Part shown: piece after piece, positions 9,530 to 19,131 of the stretch | How positions within the stretch are numbered: position 1 is the stretch's first letter | How the letters are laid out: every line of letters begins with the position of its first letter | NCBI GenBank assembly: GCA_903642325.1 | Contig: CAHJWM010000021.1 | Span: 27,472 to 91,471 of the forward strand | Source: Myxococcales bacterium | GTDB lineage: Bacteria; Myxococcota_A; Polyangia; Polyangiales; Polyangiaceae | Reading direction: 5' to 3' | DNA: 64,000 bases | Notes under the pieces: model-generated | Databases searched by the model: none | Told to the model about the DNA's origin: nothing | The model's input: only the letters and a program-made list of their open reading frames with translations | Program-made: the position numbers and the translations under genes

Positions 9530-10364
9530 GCTCGAGCAGCGCCCAGTCGTCCTCGCGCTCATCGCGGTCGATAGCGAAGCGCGGACTGAATGCGGCGCCT
9601 ACCTGGGGAACGCGGTCGGCGAGAAAGCCGGTCACGATCAGGCAAACGGCATGAGCCGCGTTCTGAGCGATGGCCTCGGCCAGCGCGAGCAGCGTGGGCG
9701 TCTCCAGGTTGGCAATCACGACGCCAAAGGTCGACGGAGTCTCACTACCCGGCAGGCCGAAGGCGGCGCGCTCCGAGAGCCCATTTAACGCCGCGTTTTG
9801 CCGCGCTGCTTCTACCGACACCGGGTCGATATCGACGCCGCACGTGAATGCAGCGCCGGAAAGCAGCGCGACGAATGACAACACCCCCGTGCCCGACCCA
9901 AAGTCGAGGACGCCCAGACCCGGGCTTCGGCGGCACGCGCGCTCCAGCGATACCGCGGCCAAGCGTGTGGTCGGGTGCGCGCCGTCGCCAAAGCTCAGCC
10001 TTGGGTCGTAGATGATGCGCTGCGCGCCCACGGGCGTGGGCGTCTCGTCCCACGAGGGCTGAATCACGAGGCTCGGTGTCAGCGAGATCTGGCCCAGATG
10101 CTTGGTCCACGCGCTCTGCCAGTCGGACATCTCGTCGACCTCCACGCGCAGCGCGATGCCGGTTGCTCCCGGCGCGGCCTCGCGGAGCAACTCACGTGCG
10201 CGTGCCGCGATGCCCTCCGCGTCCTCGCGCGTCGCCGCATAGACCAGCAATTGACGCGGGCTATCGAGCTCCTCGATAGCGCCCGCACCGGCTGCAAACA
10301 ACACCTGACTGACGGTCTTTGCCCACTTCCTCGGGGTGCGCACGGCTAGCTTCACCAACGTCAT
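9504..10364 (-). CDS. prmA: Ribosomal protein L11 methyltransferase
   Basis: 286 residues, close to the roughly 290 of the E. coli enzyme. PrmA trimethylates ribosomal protein L11 with S-adenosylmethionine. The N-terminal region matches the small substrate-binding domain. The methyltransferase half has motif I VLDFGSGTGVLSFVAL and the post-IV segment VVIANLETPTLLAL, in the position of the N-I-L segment of PrmA. DPRLSFGDGAHPTTRLA corresponds to the family stretch F-G-T-G-x-H-x-T-T. The threonine of FGTG is replaced by Asp here, a small departure. The gene overlaps gnd tail to tail by 26 bases. Confidence 0.85.
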   Translation of the reverse strand: MTLVKLAVRTPRKWAKTVSQVLFAAGAGAIEELDSPRQLLVYAATREDAEGIAARARELLREAAPGATGIALRVEVDEMSDWQSAWTKHLGQISLTPSLVIQPSWDETPTPVGAQRIIYDPRLSFGDGAHPTTRLAAVSLERACRRSPGLGVLDFGSGTGVLSFVALLSGAAFTCGVDIDPVSVEAARQNAALNGLSERAAFGLPGSETPSTFGVVIANLETPTLLALAEAIAQNAAHAVCLIVTGFLADRVPQVGAAFSPRFAIDRDEREDDWALLELKRCTSES

Positions 10365-10780
10365 TCTCGGCCAATGCTACGTGGTAGCGCCGCCGCACGC
10401 CACGAACTGCGGCCGGCGGTCGACGGTCCTTGGAGCGCCGCCCTCGCCGCGCCAACAGCGAGCGGTTGCCGGCCTGTTCTGGCGAACAGAATCGCAGGTC
10501 GCGATGCCGTTCAGAGCCACAGGACACCCACGCCCCCATGCCTCGTCGCTCTGCGTTCGCGTCGTGCTGGCCAACGGCGTCGCATGAACCTATGCCGCGC
10601 GCGGCGGAGTGGTTGAAATCTACCGGATCGGCACCTGCCGTTTTTGGCGTAGTGAGGACCGGCCTGGTCGCGCGGTTTGTTCGTTCGCGCAACACTCGAG
10701 AAACACTCGGGTTGCGCTGCCGCCGCGAGGAGCTCGGCGGTTCGAGGGGCTTTCTTCCACCGCCCGCTCGTGCGAAACCC
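10365..10780. other. Divergent intergenic region between prmA and ppc
   Basis: The plus-strand frame of ppc stays open back to 10430, but that extension is Arg/Pro-rich and low in family resemblance, so I treat these 416 bases as non-coding. No hairpin or promoter pair stands out. Confidence 0.45.
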
Positions 10781-13561
10781 ATGGCCGTGAACACCTCGAA
10801 TCACCCGGAAGTTCGCCCTCAAGATCGTCCCCTGCAAGAGGACGTGCGCTACCTCGCGTCGGCCCTCGGTCAGGTGATCAAGCGGTTGGAGGGAGACGCT
10901 GTGTTTCAAGCCGTGGAGGATCTGCGATCGGCGTGCCGCGGAAGGCGTCGGGGGGAAGCGTCCGCACCGGATTTGGACAGCCTGCTAACGCGGGTCTCGG
11001 ACCTGCCGCTGAAGGTAGCCGCGCCTGTCGCGCGCGCTTTTACGCTGTTCTTCTTCCTGATCAATACGGCCGAACAAGTGCACCGCGTGCGTCGGCGCCA
11101 CGCCTACGAGGACGGGGCAGAGCACGTGGCGCAGCCGGCCAGTATCTTGTGGGCTTTCGAGAAGCTGCGGACGAACCAGCGCACGCCGAGTGAGGTGCGT
11201 GAGTATTTACGTGAGCTGGAAGTGCGACCCGTGCTGACCGCACACCCCACCGAGGCCACCCGCAGGACGCTACTTCAACTGCAAGCGCGCCTGGCGGATG
11301 CGCTCCTGAAGCGCGAGCACTCGCCGCCCGAAGAACGCGCGCGGATCGAAAACGCGATGGGGGCCGAGATCGAGCTGCTTTGGCTCACCGACGAGGTGCG
11401 TCGCGATCGGCCCAGCGTGCTCGACGAAGTAAGCTCGGTCATTTGGTACTTGGAAGACCGCCTGCTCGACGCCTCGGTTCAGGTGAGCGAGTCCGCCGAG
11501 CGCGCCTTTCAGTTGACTTTCGGTGAGCCGCTCGGCTTTTCCCTCAGATTGCCCATGGGCAGCTGGGTCGCGGGCGACCGCGACGGCAACCCGTTCGTGA
11601 CGCCCGACATCACCATGGCCGCCGCCCGCCGCACTGCGCACGCGCTGCTCGGTCTGTATCATCGGAAATTATGGCAGTTGGTGCAACGCTTGTCCGTGTC
11701 GGATCGTTTGGGCGGCGTGCCGGATGTGCTCCGGCAATCGCTGGAACGCGACAAGCCGCTCTTGCCCAAGCTCTGGGAAATGAATCGGCGTCGCGACGCG
11801 CACGAGCCACTCAGGCTCAAGCTCACGTTCATGTCGGGCCGTTTAGAAGCCACTCGCCGAGAGATCGCTGCGCGCGACGCCGGCCAAGTCGAGCATGTCT
11901 CGGGTGCCTACGCTTCGGCCGAAGAGTTCTGGCAGGATCTGGACGTAGTTCGTCAGTCGCTGGTGCACGCGCGGGCGGACCATGCACGGCGTAGCCTACT
12001 CGACCCGCTGATCGGCCAGGTCGAGGTGCTTGGATTCAGCGGCTACTATTTGGACCTGCGCGAAGACTCCGAGATGCACACGCGCACGCTGTCGGCGATC
12101 GCCAAGGCGGTCGGAGTGCCCGAGCTCGACGACGCGGCCATTCATCGCGAATTGATGGGGCGCCGGCCGCTGATTTCGGCGTACGCGCCGCTGGACGAGG
12201 AAGCCGCACGCACGAGCAAGCTTTTTCACACCATGCGCGAGGTGCAGGACGAATTCGGGCAGCGTGCTGCTCAAACGTACATAGTGTCGATGACCAAGAC
12301 GTCCACCGATTTGCTGCGCGTGCTCGTGCTCGCGCGCGAGGCGGGCCTCGTGGATCTCGCGCGCCAGGAACCCGTTTCGCGGCTCGACGTCGTGCCGTTG
12401 TTCGAGACGCAGGCAGACCTTTTCAACGGCCCATCGATCATGAAGAGCCTGTTCTCCGATCCGGTGTACACGCGTCAACTCAAGGCGCGCAACATGCATC
12501 AAGAAGTGATGCTCGGTTACTCCGACTCGGCCAAAGACGTGGGCGTCGTGGCGGCGGCCTGGGAGCTCTACCGCGCGCAGGAGGCGTTGGCGGAAGTGTC
12601 CCGTAACGCCAAAGTGACCTTGACCTTGTTTCATGGTCGAGGAGGTACAGTGGGGCGTGGCGGTGGCTCGCCCGTGTACCGCGCGCTCACGGCGCTACCC
12701 CCCGACACCGTGTCCGGGAAAATCAAAATCACCGAACAAGGCGAGATCATCTCCCAAAAATTCGGCATCTTGTCGATCGCTGAGCGCAGCTTGGAGGTGA
12801 TGCTCACCGGCACGTTGATGGCGCGTTTCTCGGACTTCCGTAGCGAGCTTGCGCCGGGGGCCGAGGCTCGCTTTCGCGAGGTCATGGCGCGCCTGAGCGC
12901 AGTCTCGCAGGCTGCGTTCCGCAAGGTCGTGCACGAGGACACCGCGCTGTTTCAGATGTTCCTCACCGCGACGCCCGTGCGCGAGCTGACGCACGTGCAT
13001 TTCGGATCGCGCCCCGCTTACCGCGAGCGCGGCGCCGGTACCATCCAAGGGCTACGCGCCATCCCCTGGAATTTCGGCTGGACGCAAATGCGGCTGATGG
13101 CATCCGCTTGGCTCGGGGCTGGCACCGCGCTCGAACAAGTGATGTCCGAGCCGGGCGGCCTCGAGCTCTTGCGTCAAATGGCCAAGAGCTGGCCCTTCTT
13201 TGGCGACCTATTGGACAAGATCGAGATGGTCTGCGCGAAGGCCGATATCGACGTGGCTCGCCTGTATGCCCGTGAGCTCGGCGCTGACCCAGTCGTGATG
13301 GGTGGGCTCGAAGCCGAGTTCAAGCGCACCGTGCAGTGCCTGCACGTGATCCGCGAGCGTGACATGCTGCTCGACCACCGCTTTTTACAGGGAGCGCTCA
13401 CGCTGCGGAACCCCTATGTGGATGCGCTGAACCTGCTGCAGGTCAGCTTACTCAAGAAAAAGCGGAAGCTCGCCGAGGACGATGCGGAGCTGAAGCTGTT
13501 GGACGCCGCGCTCGGCACGACCCTGAACGGTATCGCGCAGGGCATGCGTAACACTGGCTAA
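10781..13561 (+). CDS. ppc: Phosphoenolpyruvate carboxylase
   Basis: 926 residues from the ATG at 10781. It fixes bicarbonate onto PEP to make oxaloacetate, an anaplerotic cytoplasmic enzyme. Conserved segments appear in order: VLTAHPTE with catalytic His155, GSWVAGDRDGNPF, VMLGYSDSAKDVG with Lys585, FHGRGGTVGRGGGSP, LRAIPWNFGWTQ, and the typical terminus NGIAQGMRNTG. An upstream in-frame ATG at 10430 would add 117 atypical residues and is rejected because it would exceed the usual family length. There is no strong ribosome site at 10781, so the exact start is uncertain. Its stop overlaps the convergent NADH dehydrogenase gene by four bases. Confidence 0.95.
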   Translation: MAVNTSNHPEVRPQDRPLQEDVRYLASALGQVIKRLEGDAVFQAVEDLRSACRGRRRGEASAPDLDSLLTRVSDLPLKVAAPVARAFTLFFFLINTAEQVHRVRRRHAYEDGAEHVAQPASILWAFEKLRTNQRTPSEVREYLRELEVRPVLTAHPTEATRRTLLQLQARLADALLKREHSPPEERARIENAMGAEIELLWLTDEVRRDRPSVLDEVSSVIWYLEDRLLDASVQVSESAERAFQLTFGEPLGFSLRLPMGSWVAGDRDGNPFVTPDITMAAARRTAHALLGLYHRKLWQLVQRLSVSDRLGGVPDVLRQSLERDKPLLPKLWEMNRRRDAHEPLRLKLTFMSGRLEATRREIAARDAGQVEHVSGAYASAEEFWQDLDVVRQSLVHARADHARRSLLDPLIGQVEVLGFSGYYLDLREDSEMHTRTLSAIAKAVGVPELDDAAIHRELMGRRPLISAYAPLDEEAARTSKLFHTMREVQDEFGQRAAQTYIVSMTKTSTDLLRVLVLAREAGLVDLARQEPVSRLDVVPLFETQADLFNGPSIMKSLFSDPVYTRQLKARNMHQEVMLGYSDSAKDVGVVAAAWELYRAQEALAEVSRNAKVTLTLFHGRGGTVGRGGGSPVYRALTALPPDTVSGKIKITEQGEIISQKFGILSIAERSLEVMLTGTLMARFSDFRSELAPGAEARFREVMARLSAVSQAAFRKVVHEDTALFQMFLTATPVRELTHVHFGSRPAYRERGAGTIQGLRAIPWNFGWTQMRLMASAWLGAGTALEQVMSEPGGLELLRQMAKSWPFFGDLLDKIEMVCAKADIDVARLYARELGADPVVMGGLEAEFKRTVQCLHVIRERDMLLDHRFLQGALTLRNPYVDALNLLQVSLLKKKRKLAEDDAELKLLDAALGTTLNGIAQGMRNTG

Positions 13562-14943
13562 GCCGGGCGCTGTACGCCGTCGGTTCGTTCCGACGCTCGA
13601 GGTTTGTCGGGCGGTCGAGCCAGGTCGGCTGGTTTGTCGGGCGGCCGAGCCAGGTCGGCGGTGGTGCGCCACTGACTGCTCGTAATCAGCCGCGCGCCGC
13701 GACGCGAAAAAAGGTAACTCCAAGACCAATCGAAGAAGACCGATATTCGATTGCGAAATCCCGCCAAGAGCAGGATGTGCACGAAAAGCCAGGCGACCCA
13801 GGCGACGAAACCCGTAAATTCCAGCCCGAACACGCTGGCGACGGCCTTTCGCTTGCCAATCGTGGCCATGGTCCCCTTGTCGAGATACCTGAACGCTTTC
13901 GTGGGGCGACCGGCGATGCTCGACAAAACGTTGTCGGCGGCGGCGCGCCCCTCTTGCATCGCCGCGGGCGCGAGCCCCGGCACCGCGTGGCCGTCAACCT
14001 CGAGGTAGGCAGCGTCACCGATCACGAAGACCCGGCCATAGCCGGGCACGGAGAGGTCCTTGTTCACGCGCACCCGCCCGGAATGATCAGTCTCGACGCC
14101 GAGCGTGCGCGTGAGCTGGTCGGCCTCCACCCCCGCCGCCCAGAACACAGTACGGGCTTCGACGCGTTCTTCGCCGATGACCACGCCGCGCTCGTCGATA
14201 TCATTCACGCGTTGATTGACCCGTACCTCGACACCGAGCTGTTCGAGATCTTTTTGCCCGTGCTTCGATAATCGCTCGGAATAAGCTGGAAGAATGCGGG
14301 GCCCCGAGTGAACCAGGATCACGCGCGCGTCGGCGGGGTTGATGCGGCGAAAATCTTTGACGAGCACCGTACGCCCGATATCGGCGATCGCGCCGGCCAG
14401 CTCGACCCCAGTTGGGCCGCCACCCGCGACCACGAACGTCAAGAGCGCCTGCTGTTCGACTGGATCGAGCTCGTTTTCGGCTCGTTCGAAGGCCAGAAGG
14501 AGCCGCCGACGAATCTCGATCCCTTGCTCGGAGGTCTTGAGACCCGGTGCTAACCCCTCCCAATCGTGGCCCGCGTAGCTGTGCTGCGCGCCGCAGGCAA
14601 GGATCAGATAATCGAAGGGCAGTCGCTTGCCGGAGTCGCCCTCGACGACTGCCTCGGCGAGGTCGACTCGATCGACTCGCGCAAGGTGGACTTCGACATG
14701 TTCTTTGGAAGCAAACACGGCGCGAATCGGGACCGCAATCTGTGAAGGGTCGAGGCCCGCGGTCGCAACCTGATACAGAAGGGGTTGGAACAGGTGGTGG
14801 TTGCGCTGATCGATGATGATGACGTCGACGTTCGGCTTCTCGGCTAGGCGTCTTGCGGCGGCCAAACCACCGAAGCCTGCCCCGATGATTACGACGCGCG
14901 TTCGACCCGGCTCTTTTTTGCTCAGCTCATTTACGACAGCCAT
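13558..14943 (-). CDS. ndh: Type II NADH dehydrogenase (NDH-2), FAD-dependent
   Basis: 461 residues. NDH-2 passes electrons from NADH to quinone without pumping protons, at the inner face of the membrane. The FAD-binding Rossmann motif GAGFGGLAAARRL is near residue 20, the NAD-binding motif GGGPTGVELAGAI is mid-protein, and a third FAD segment contains VFVIGDAAYLEV. NHHLFQPLLYQVATAGL is typical of the family. A hydrophobic C-terminal stretch (FVAWVAWLFVHILLLAGF) would attach it to the membrane. The last 50 or so residues include a 10-residue tandem duplication not expected in the family. Confidence 0.92.
   Translation of the reverse strand: MAVVNELSKKEPGRTRVVIIGAGFGGLAAARRLAEKPNVDVIIIDQRNHHLFQPLLYQVATAGLDPSQIAVPIRAVFASKEHVEVHLARVDRVDLAEAVVEGDSGKRLPFDYLILACGAQHSYAGHDWEGLAPGLKTSEQGIEIRRRLLLAFERAENELDPVEQQALLTFVVAGGGPTGVELAGAIADIGRTVLVKDFRRINPADARVILVHSGPRILPAYSERLSKHGQKDLEQLGVEVRVNQRVNDIDERGVVIGEERVEARTVFWAAGVEADQLTRTLGVETDHSGRVRVNKDLSVPGYGRVFVIGDAAYLEVDGHAVPGLAPAAMQEGRAAADNVLSSIAGRPTKAFRYLDKGTMATIGKRKAVASVFGLEFTGFVAWVAWLFVHILLLAGFRNRISVFFDWSWSYLFSRRGARLITSSQWRTTADLARPPDKPADLARPPDKPRASERTDGVQRPA
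13601..13660. repeat. Two tandem copies of a 30-bp unit in the ndh 3' end
   Basis: Bases 13601-13630 and 13631-13660 differ at only two positions. On the coding strand each unit gives ten residues (ADLARPPDKP-like), so the duplication preserves frame and extends the NDH-2 tail. Confidence 0.9.
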
Positions 14944-15041
14944 GGCCTGCTACTAGCCCATCCACGGCCGGCAGTGACCGGTCTTCCCCAAACTTCGGCC
15001 GGCGGAAAGCGGCGGCGACACACTGCCCACTTGCAGGAACG

Positions 15042-16565
15042 TTGGCTTTGCCCCAGATACGACCCAGAGTGGTCGACTTCGGCGCAGAGCCCGTACGAGC
15101 CCTGCGCGGTGGCCGCTACGCGATCGTCGGTGTGCTCGGTGTCGGCTCACAGGCAGAAACGCTGCACGCGGTCGATGCGTCGGACGGCCGAGCGGTCGCC
15201 ATCAAGCGTTTTCACGTACGCGGTGCCAAGAGCTGGAAGGACGTGGAGCTGGCGGAGCGTGAGGCACGAGTGCTCTCGACGCTGTCGCACCCGAATCTAC
15301 CGGTCTACATCGAGCACTTCGAGGAAGCCGGCGCGCTGTACCTCGTCATGGAAAAAATCGAAGGCGAAACATTGGCTTCGCTAAGGCGTCGGCGGGGAGC
15401 ACTGTCGGTCGCGGATGTGACGCGATTTCTAGCGGACGCCGACGGGGTGCTTCGCTACCTGCACGCGCGTTCGCCGATGATCATTCATCGGGACATCAAA
15501 CCAGGCAATGTGATCCGCCGTGCAGACGGTAGCTACGCTTTCGTCGATTTCGGCTCCGTGCGCGACCAGCTGAAGCCAGAAGGCGGCAGCACGGTAGTCG
15601 GCACGTTCGGTTACATGGCTCCCGAGCAGTTTCAAGGTCGGGCACTGCCGGGCAGCGACGTCTATGCCGTGGCAGCAACCGCGCTCGCCTTGCTCACCGG
15701 GCGAGAACCGGAAGACTTGCCGCACCGCGGTCTGGCCATCGACGTGCCGGCGGCGTTGAGCGGCGCAGTCGAGCCGTGGTTGGTGCGCGGCTTGACGGCA
15801 ATGCTCGAACCCGACCCCGACAAGAGGCCCCGCGAGATCAGCGCGCGAGCACCCGCCCAACGCGGCCGCGCGCGCGCCGAGTGGGATCCTGAACGAGAAG
15901 AACGGCCAGCTGAACGCAGCCGCGTGCCCGACGTTGGACGGGAGTGGCAGCGCCCACTGGTCTCGGAATGGTTTGAGCTGCGTGAGCAGAGCCGCGCAAA
16001 GCGGCGCGCCGTCAGAGAGGAGGCACACCGCTTGAAAGGCGCAATGGAACAGCAATTCCGTCAGGAGATGCGGAACGCGAAGCGGCGTGCTCGCGGCCTG
16101 ACACGCTCACGGCGAGCTCGGCACGCACAGTGGCATACGGGGGGCCCCGCATCTCCCGTGCTGCTGTTCGCGGTGGCGGTCGCATTGACCGCCGCGCGCG
16201 TCGCGAACTGGGCGCTGTTCCGGGTTTTTCTGCCCACGCTGCTCGGTATGTTATCCTGGTTTCTCGGGCCCGGCCTACAGCGCGCCGCTCGACGCTGCCG
16301 GGCCGTCGGGGCCGCCGGAGGCCAAGGCTTGGAGCGCGCCCTGGACGCCGTACTCGAGCGAGTGCGCGGCAGAAACGGCAAGCGCGATGACGCGAACTAC
16401 GGCAATGCGGAGCCACCGAAGCCAACGAGTGCCGATGAGCCACGCTCGGAGCCTATCCACGTTCGCTCCTCGAGCCTCCGGGCGCGGGTCGAATCGGCCT
16501 CCTACGAGGAGGAGGTTGAAGACCCGTCGCACAGCGTCGATGAGCGGCGGCGGCAGGAGCGCTGA
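15042..16565 (+). CDS. Eukaryotic-type Ser/Thr protein kinase with C-terminal membrane segments
   Basis: 507 residues from a TTG start preceded by AGGAA a few bases upstream; no ATG precedes the kinase fold. The kinase domain spans about residues 25-275. It has a Gly-rich loop (GVLGVGSQ), VAIK with the ATP-binding Lys, HRDIKPGN with the catalytic Asp, DFGS and the APEQ motif, so it should be active. A charged, Arg-rich linker follows. Two hydrophobic segments around residues 370-405 (LLFAVAVALTAARVANWALF and a second beginning FLPTLLGMLSWFLG) suggest membrane anchoring, followed by a basic tail. Partner and signal are unknown. It lies divergent from ndh and converges to within three bases of the DHH gene. 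Confidence 0.88.
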   Translation: MALPQIRPRVVDFGAEPVRALRGGRYAIVGVLGVGSQAETLHAVDASDGRAVAIKRFHVRGAKSWKDVELAEREARVLSTLSHPNLPVYIEHFEEAGALYLVMEKIEGETLASLRRRRGALSVADVTRFLADADGVLRYLHARSPMIIHRDIKPGNVIRRADGSYAFVDFGSVRDQLKPEGGSTVVGTFGYMAPEQFQGRALPGSDVYAVAATALALLTGREPEDLPHRGLAIDVPAALSGAVEPWLVRGLTAMLEPDPDKRPREISARAPAQRGRARAEWDPEREERPAERSRVPDVGREWQRPLVSEWFELREQSRAKRRAVREEAHRLKGAMEQQFRQEMRNAKRRARGLTRSRRARHAQWHTGGPASPVLLFAVAVALTAARVANWALFRVFLPTLLGMLSWFLGPGLQRAARRCRAVGAAGGQGLERALDAVLERVRGRNGKRDDANYGNAEPPKPTSADEPRSEPIHVRSSSLRARVESASYEEEVEDPSHSVDERRRQER

Positions 16566-16568
16566 GCG

Positions 16569-17651
16569 TCAGTCCGAAGACTTGCCCGGCTCCCGCTTTT
16601 TCTTCTCGAGCTCGGGCACGACGCGAGCGACGCGCTTCTGCACCACCTCTTTGACCATGCGCAAAAGATCGGTTTCGTTCGTGGTTTCCGAAAGCAGCCC
16701 GAGTGGAATGCGAAACCCGCCCATGTCCGCGCGGCCGCCGCCGTACGGCCGCCCTTGATTGTCGTCCCCGAACGCGTTCTGCATGAACAAAGCCGGATCG
16801 ACGCTAGCGCGACTGGTGCGCAGCGAGCCGTCGATACGATCCTCTACGACGCCGAAAACGAGCACGGTATCGATGTCTTCTCGGCGCAGGATGAAGTCTG
16901 CCGCCATCGGAATAGCGTCACGGTTGTTGGCCGAAACGCGTCCAACCGTTGCGATCGCAAAGTCGCGTACGACCTCCAGATCCAAGAGGGAGCGACCCAC
17001 GGCCTCCATCGACTCCGCCGTGAGAGTCCGACGGCCGACCCGGCTCAGCGTCTCCGCATCACAAAACGGCTTTAAATATGCGGCTGCGCGAAAGTCTGCG
17101 GGGGTGCCAAACGCGAAGTCGTCCGTATCGGTCTGGATGCCGAAGAACATCGCCGTGGCAACCGGACCGTCGTCGTTGCCTTCGGCGCCGAAGGGCGACA
17201 GGCCGCGCTCGGCGTATTCGGCGTAGATGGTGCACGTCGCCCCGACGTCATGGCGGATGTCGACGAAGCCTGCCTTGGGCACACTGGGGGGTCGGTGATG
17301 ATCGACGACGGTCAACAGCTTCAGGCTCTCCGGCAGCTTGATGCTGGTTTCGCTCGCGCTAGCGTCGACCAACGCTAAGTACCCGTATTGCTCCAAGTCC
17401 GCCATATCGGACACCCGCACCATGGGCACGTTGAGCAATTTCACCAACGCGCGATTCTCGGAGCGCGACAATGGCAACACGTGCGCAATGGTTGCTGATA
17501 CGCCCATTCGTTCGCACAAGCGCTTGTGCGCGAGCGCGCTGCCGATTCCGTCAGGATCGGGATGACCCCCGAGCAAAATGACGTGTGGCTTGTCCGTCGC
17601 GCTTGCGAGCACGCGCTCGAGCTCTCCACCCTTGTCAGGCTGATGACCCAT
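16569..17651 (-). CDS. DHH-family phosphoesterase (NrnA-like)
   Basis: 360 residues from the ATG at 17651, which has GGAG about six bases upstream; an upstream in-frame start would add 14 residues. DHH/DHHA1 proteins hydrolyse short oligonucleotides, 3'-phosphoadenosine phosphate or cyclic dinucleotides with Mn2+. The metal-binding motifs are visible: GGHPDPDGIGSALAH early, ALVDAS, VVDHHRP (the DHH), then TDTDDF. The C-terminal GGGRADMGGFRIPLG matches the DHHA1 substrate-binding GGGH region, but Arg stands where His is usual. NanoRNase/PAP phosphatase is the likeliest role; a c-di-AMP role is less certain. Confidence 0.82.
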   Translation of the reverse strand: MGHQPDKGGELERVLASATDKPHVILLGGHPDPDGIGSALAHKRLCERMGVSATIAHVLPLSRSENRALVKLLNVPMVRVSDMADLEQYGYLALVDASASETSIKLPESLKLLTVVDHHRPPSVPKAGFVDIRHDVGATCTIYAEYAERGLSPFGAEGNDDGPVATAMFFGIQTDTDDFAFGTPADFRAAAYLKPFCDAETLSRVGRRTLTAESMEAVGRSLLDLEVVRDFAIATVGRVSANNRDAIPMAADFILRREDIDTVLVFGVVEDRIDGSLRTSRASVDPALFMQNAFGDDNQGRPYGGGRADMGGFRIPLGLLSETTNETDLLRMVKEVVQKRVARVVPELEKKKREPGKSSD

Positions 17652-17857
17652 GGCGACTCCGTAGCTTATGTCTCGACCGCGGCGGAAGCCCAAGAACGGG
17701 AAATACCGAACTTGGGCTCGAGCTCATGGGCTTCTAACGGCCACTTATACGCCCAGGGTTATCGGCTCGCCCGGCCATTCGAAAATTCCGTTGAAATTCA
17801 ACGAGTTAAAAACCTTGAAATCCGCTCTAGTTCCTCGAATGTCCCAAAAATCGGCCA

Positions 17858-18979
17858 ATGGGCGAGCGAGATGTACTATCCGATGACTCCGTGCAGTTCG
17901 AGGTACCCCAGTCCTGTTGCGCCCGAAAGTCTCGGAGCTTGCGCGACCTTAGCCTGAGGGTCAGTCAGTTCGCTGGGCTAGTAGTGCTGCTTGGCGGCGC
18001 CGCCTGCAAGCGCCCATCAACTACCGAAGCCAGCGACCGAAAATCTTCTGTCACTGCACGCGCTAGCGTTTCGGCGATGAGTGCAGCGCTGCCGAGCGCC
18101 TCTTCTGGCGCCGCCGGTGCTGCGCCTGCGGCCGATGCCGCTTCGAAGAGCGCTAGCTCGCCCTGCGGACCACGCTGTTATCGCTGGCTGTCGATGGAGC
18201 CGCCCAAGTACCCCGCCCCGGTCGACGTTCTGCAGGCGCGCTTCCCCACACCGCCGGGCTATCAGCGAGCGGCCGTTCCGCCCGGCTCCTTTGCGGAATG
18301 GCTACGCGGCTTGCCGTTGGCCGCGACTGGCACTCCCGTCCTGAACAACAACGGCGGCACGGTGTTCAGCGGCGACGACGAGTACGTCGCCGCCGTCGTT
18401 GCGATCGACGTCGGCGCTGGCGACTTGCAGCAGAGTGCTGATGCGGTCGTGCGCTTGAACGCGGAATGGCTCTGGGCGCAAGATGAACCAGGGAGAATCA
18501 GCTACCGCAGCGTCAGTAAGCTCGATATGCCGTTTTCACGCTGGGCCAAGGGCCAGCGCTTGATCGCTTCGGGGCCGAACGTGTTCTGGGTTTTGCAGAG
18601 CAAGCCCCGAGATGCGACGTACGCCGACTTTCGTCAATATATCGACGCCGTCATGTTGTGGACGAACAACATCTCGTTGGCTGCGCGCGCGACGCGCATC
18701 ACAGATCCGAAACAGCTCGCCGCAGGCGATTTCTTTTTGCAGACCCGCGGCAAGGGCCACGCGATTTTGGTGCTGGACGTGGCCGAGAAGCCGACCGGTG
18801 AACGCGTTGCCCTCCTTGGCCAGGCCCTGCAAAATCCGGCGCAAAGCTTCCACGTCATCCGTCCCGGCCGCGAAACCGCGTGGTTCAGCCTGCGTCCGCC
18901 CAATGCGTTGCTCACGCCTCGCTCCGATCAATTCTCGTGGGCCGAGTTAGAAAGACTCGAGCCGAAAAATGCGGACTGA
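17858..18979 (+). CDS. DUF4846-like putative lipoprotein
   Basis: 373 residues from the ATG at 17858, though the start is doubtful. A later GTG (17891) or TTG (17939) would place the hydrophobic stretch FAGLVVLLGGAACK nearer the N-terminus as a lipoprotein signal. After a Ser/Ala-rich spacer the protein matches what I recall of the DUF4846 pattern. It has a PPGYQR start, SFAEWLRGLPL, AAVVAIDVGAGDLQQSADAVVRLNAEWLW, a W-x-x-G-x-R-like step, then QLAAGDFFLQTRGKGHAILVLDVAE and LLGQALQNPAQSFHV. No enzymatic role is established for this domain. It stands between a divergent DHH gene and the ilv leader. Confidence 0.7.
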   Translation: MGERDVLSDDSVQFEVPQSCCARKSRSLRDLSLRVSQFAGLVVLLGGAACKRPSTTEASDRKSSVTARASVSAMSAALPSASSGAAGAAPAADAASKSASSPCGPRCYRWLSMEPPKYPAPVDVLQARFPTPPGYQRAAVPPGSFAEWLRGLPLAATGTPVLNNNGGTVFSGDDEYVAAVVAIDVGAGDLQQSADAVVRLNAEWLWAQDEPGRISYRSVSKLDMPFSRWAKGQRLIASGPNVFWVLQSKPRDATYADFRQYIDAVMLWTNNISLAARATRITDPKQLAAGDFFLQTRGKGHAILVLDVAEKPTGERVALLGQALQNPAQSFHVIRPGRETAWFSLRPPNALLTPRSDQFSWAELERLEPKNAD

Positions 18980-19019
18980 CGGGACTCGATGAGCGTTCAG
19001 CGTTGGCACGAAAAACGAG

Positions 19020-19062
19020 ACTGGTTTAACCAAATTTAGGCATTGTATTCCGATACTTATGC
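19020..19062 (+). promoter_or_regulatory. AT-rich stretch, possible ilv operon promoter
   Basis: This is the most AT-rich stretch between the DUF4846-like gene and ilvB, in otherwise GC-rich DNA, and lies about 70-110 bases before the leader ORF. GATACT near 19052 could be a -10, but I cannot see a well-spaced -35, so this is a location guess only. Confidence 0.3.
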
Positions 19063-19131
19063 GCGTTGGCGGACTTCAATCACAAAACGGACTTGACGAT
19101 TTTGCTCGCGAAGCGCACGTTTACGGAGTCG

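Noticed and set aside
10430..10780. N-terminal extension of ppc
   Set aside because: The added 117 residues are Arg/Pro-rich, unlike the family, and would make the enzyme longer than usual.
19003..19010. TGGCACG as a second sigma-54 site ahead of ilv
   Set aside because: The -12 GC is absent at the required spacing (the sequence there is GA).
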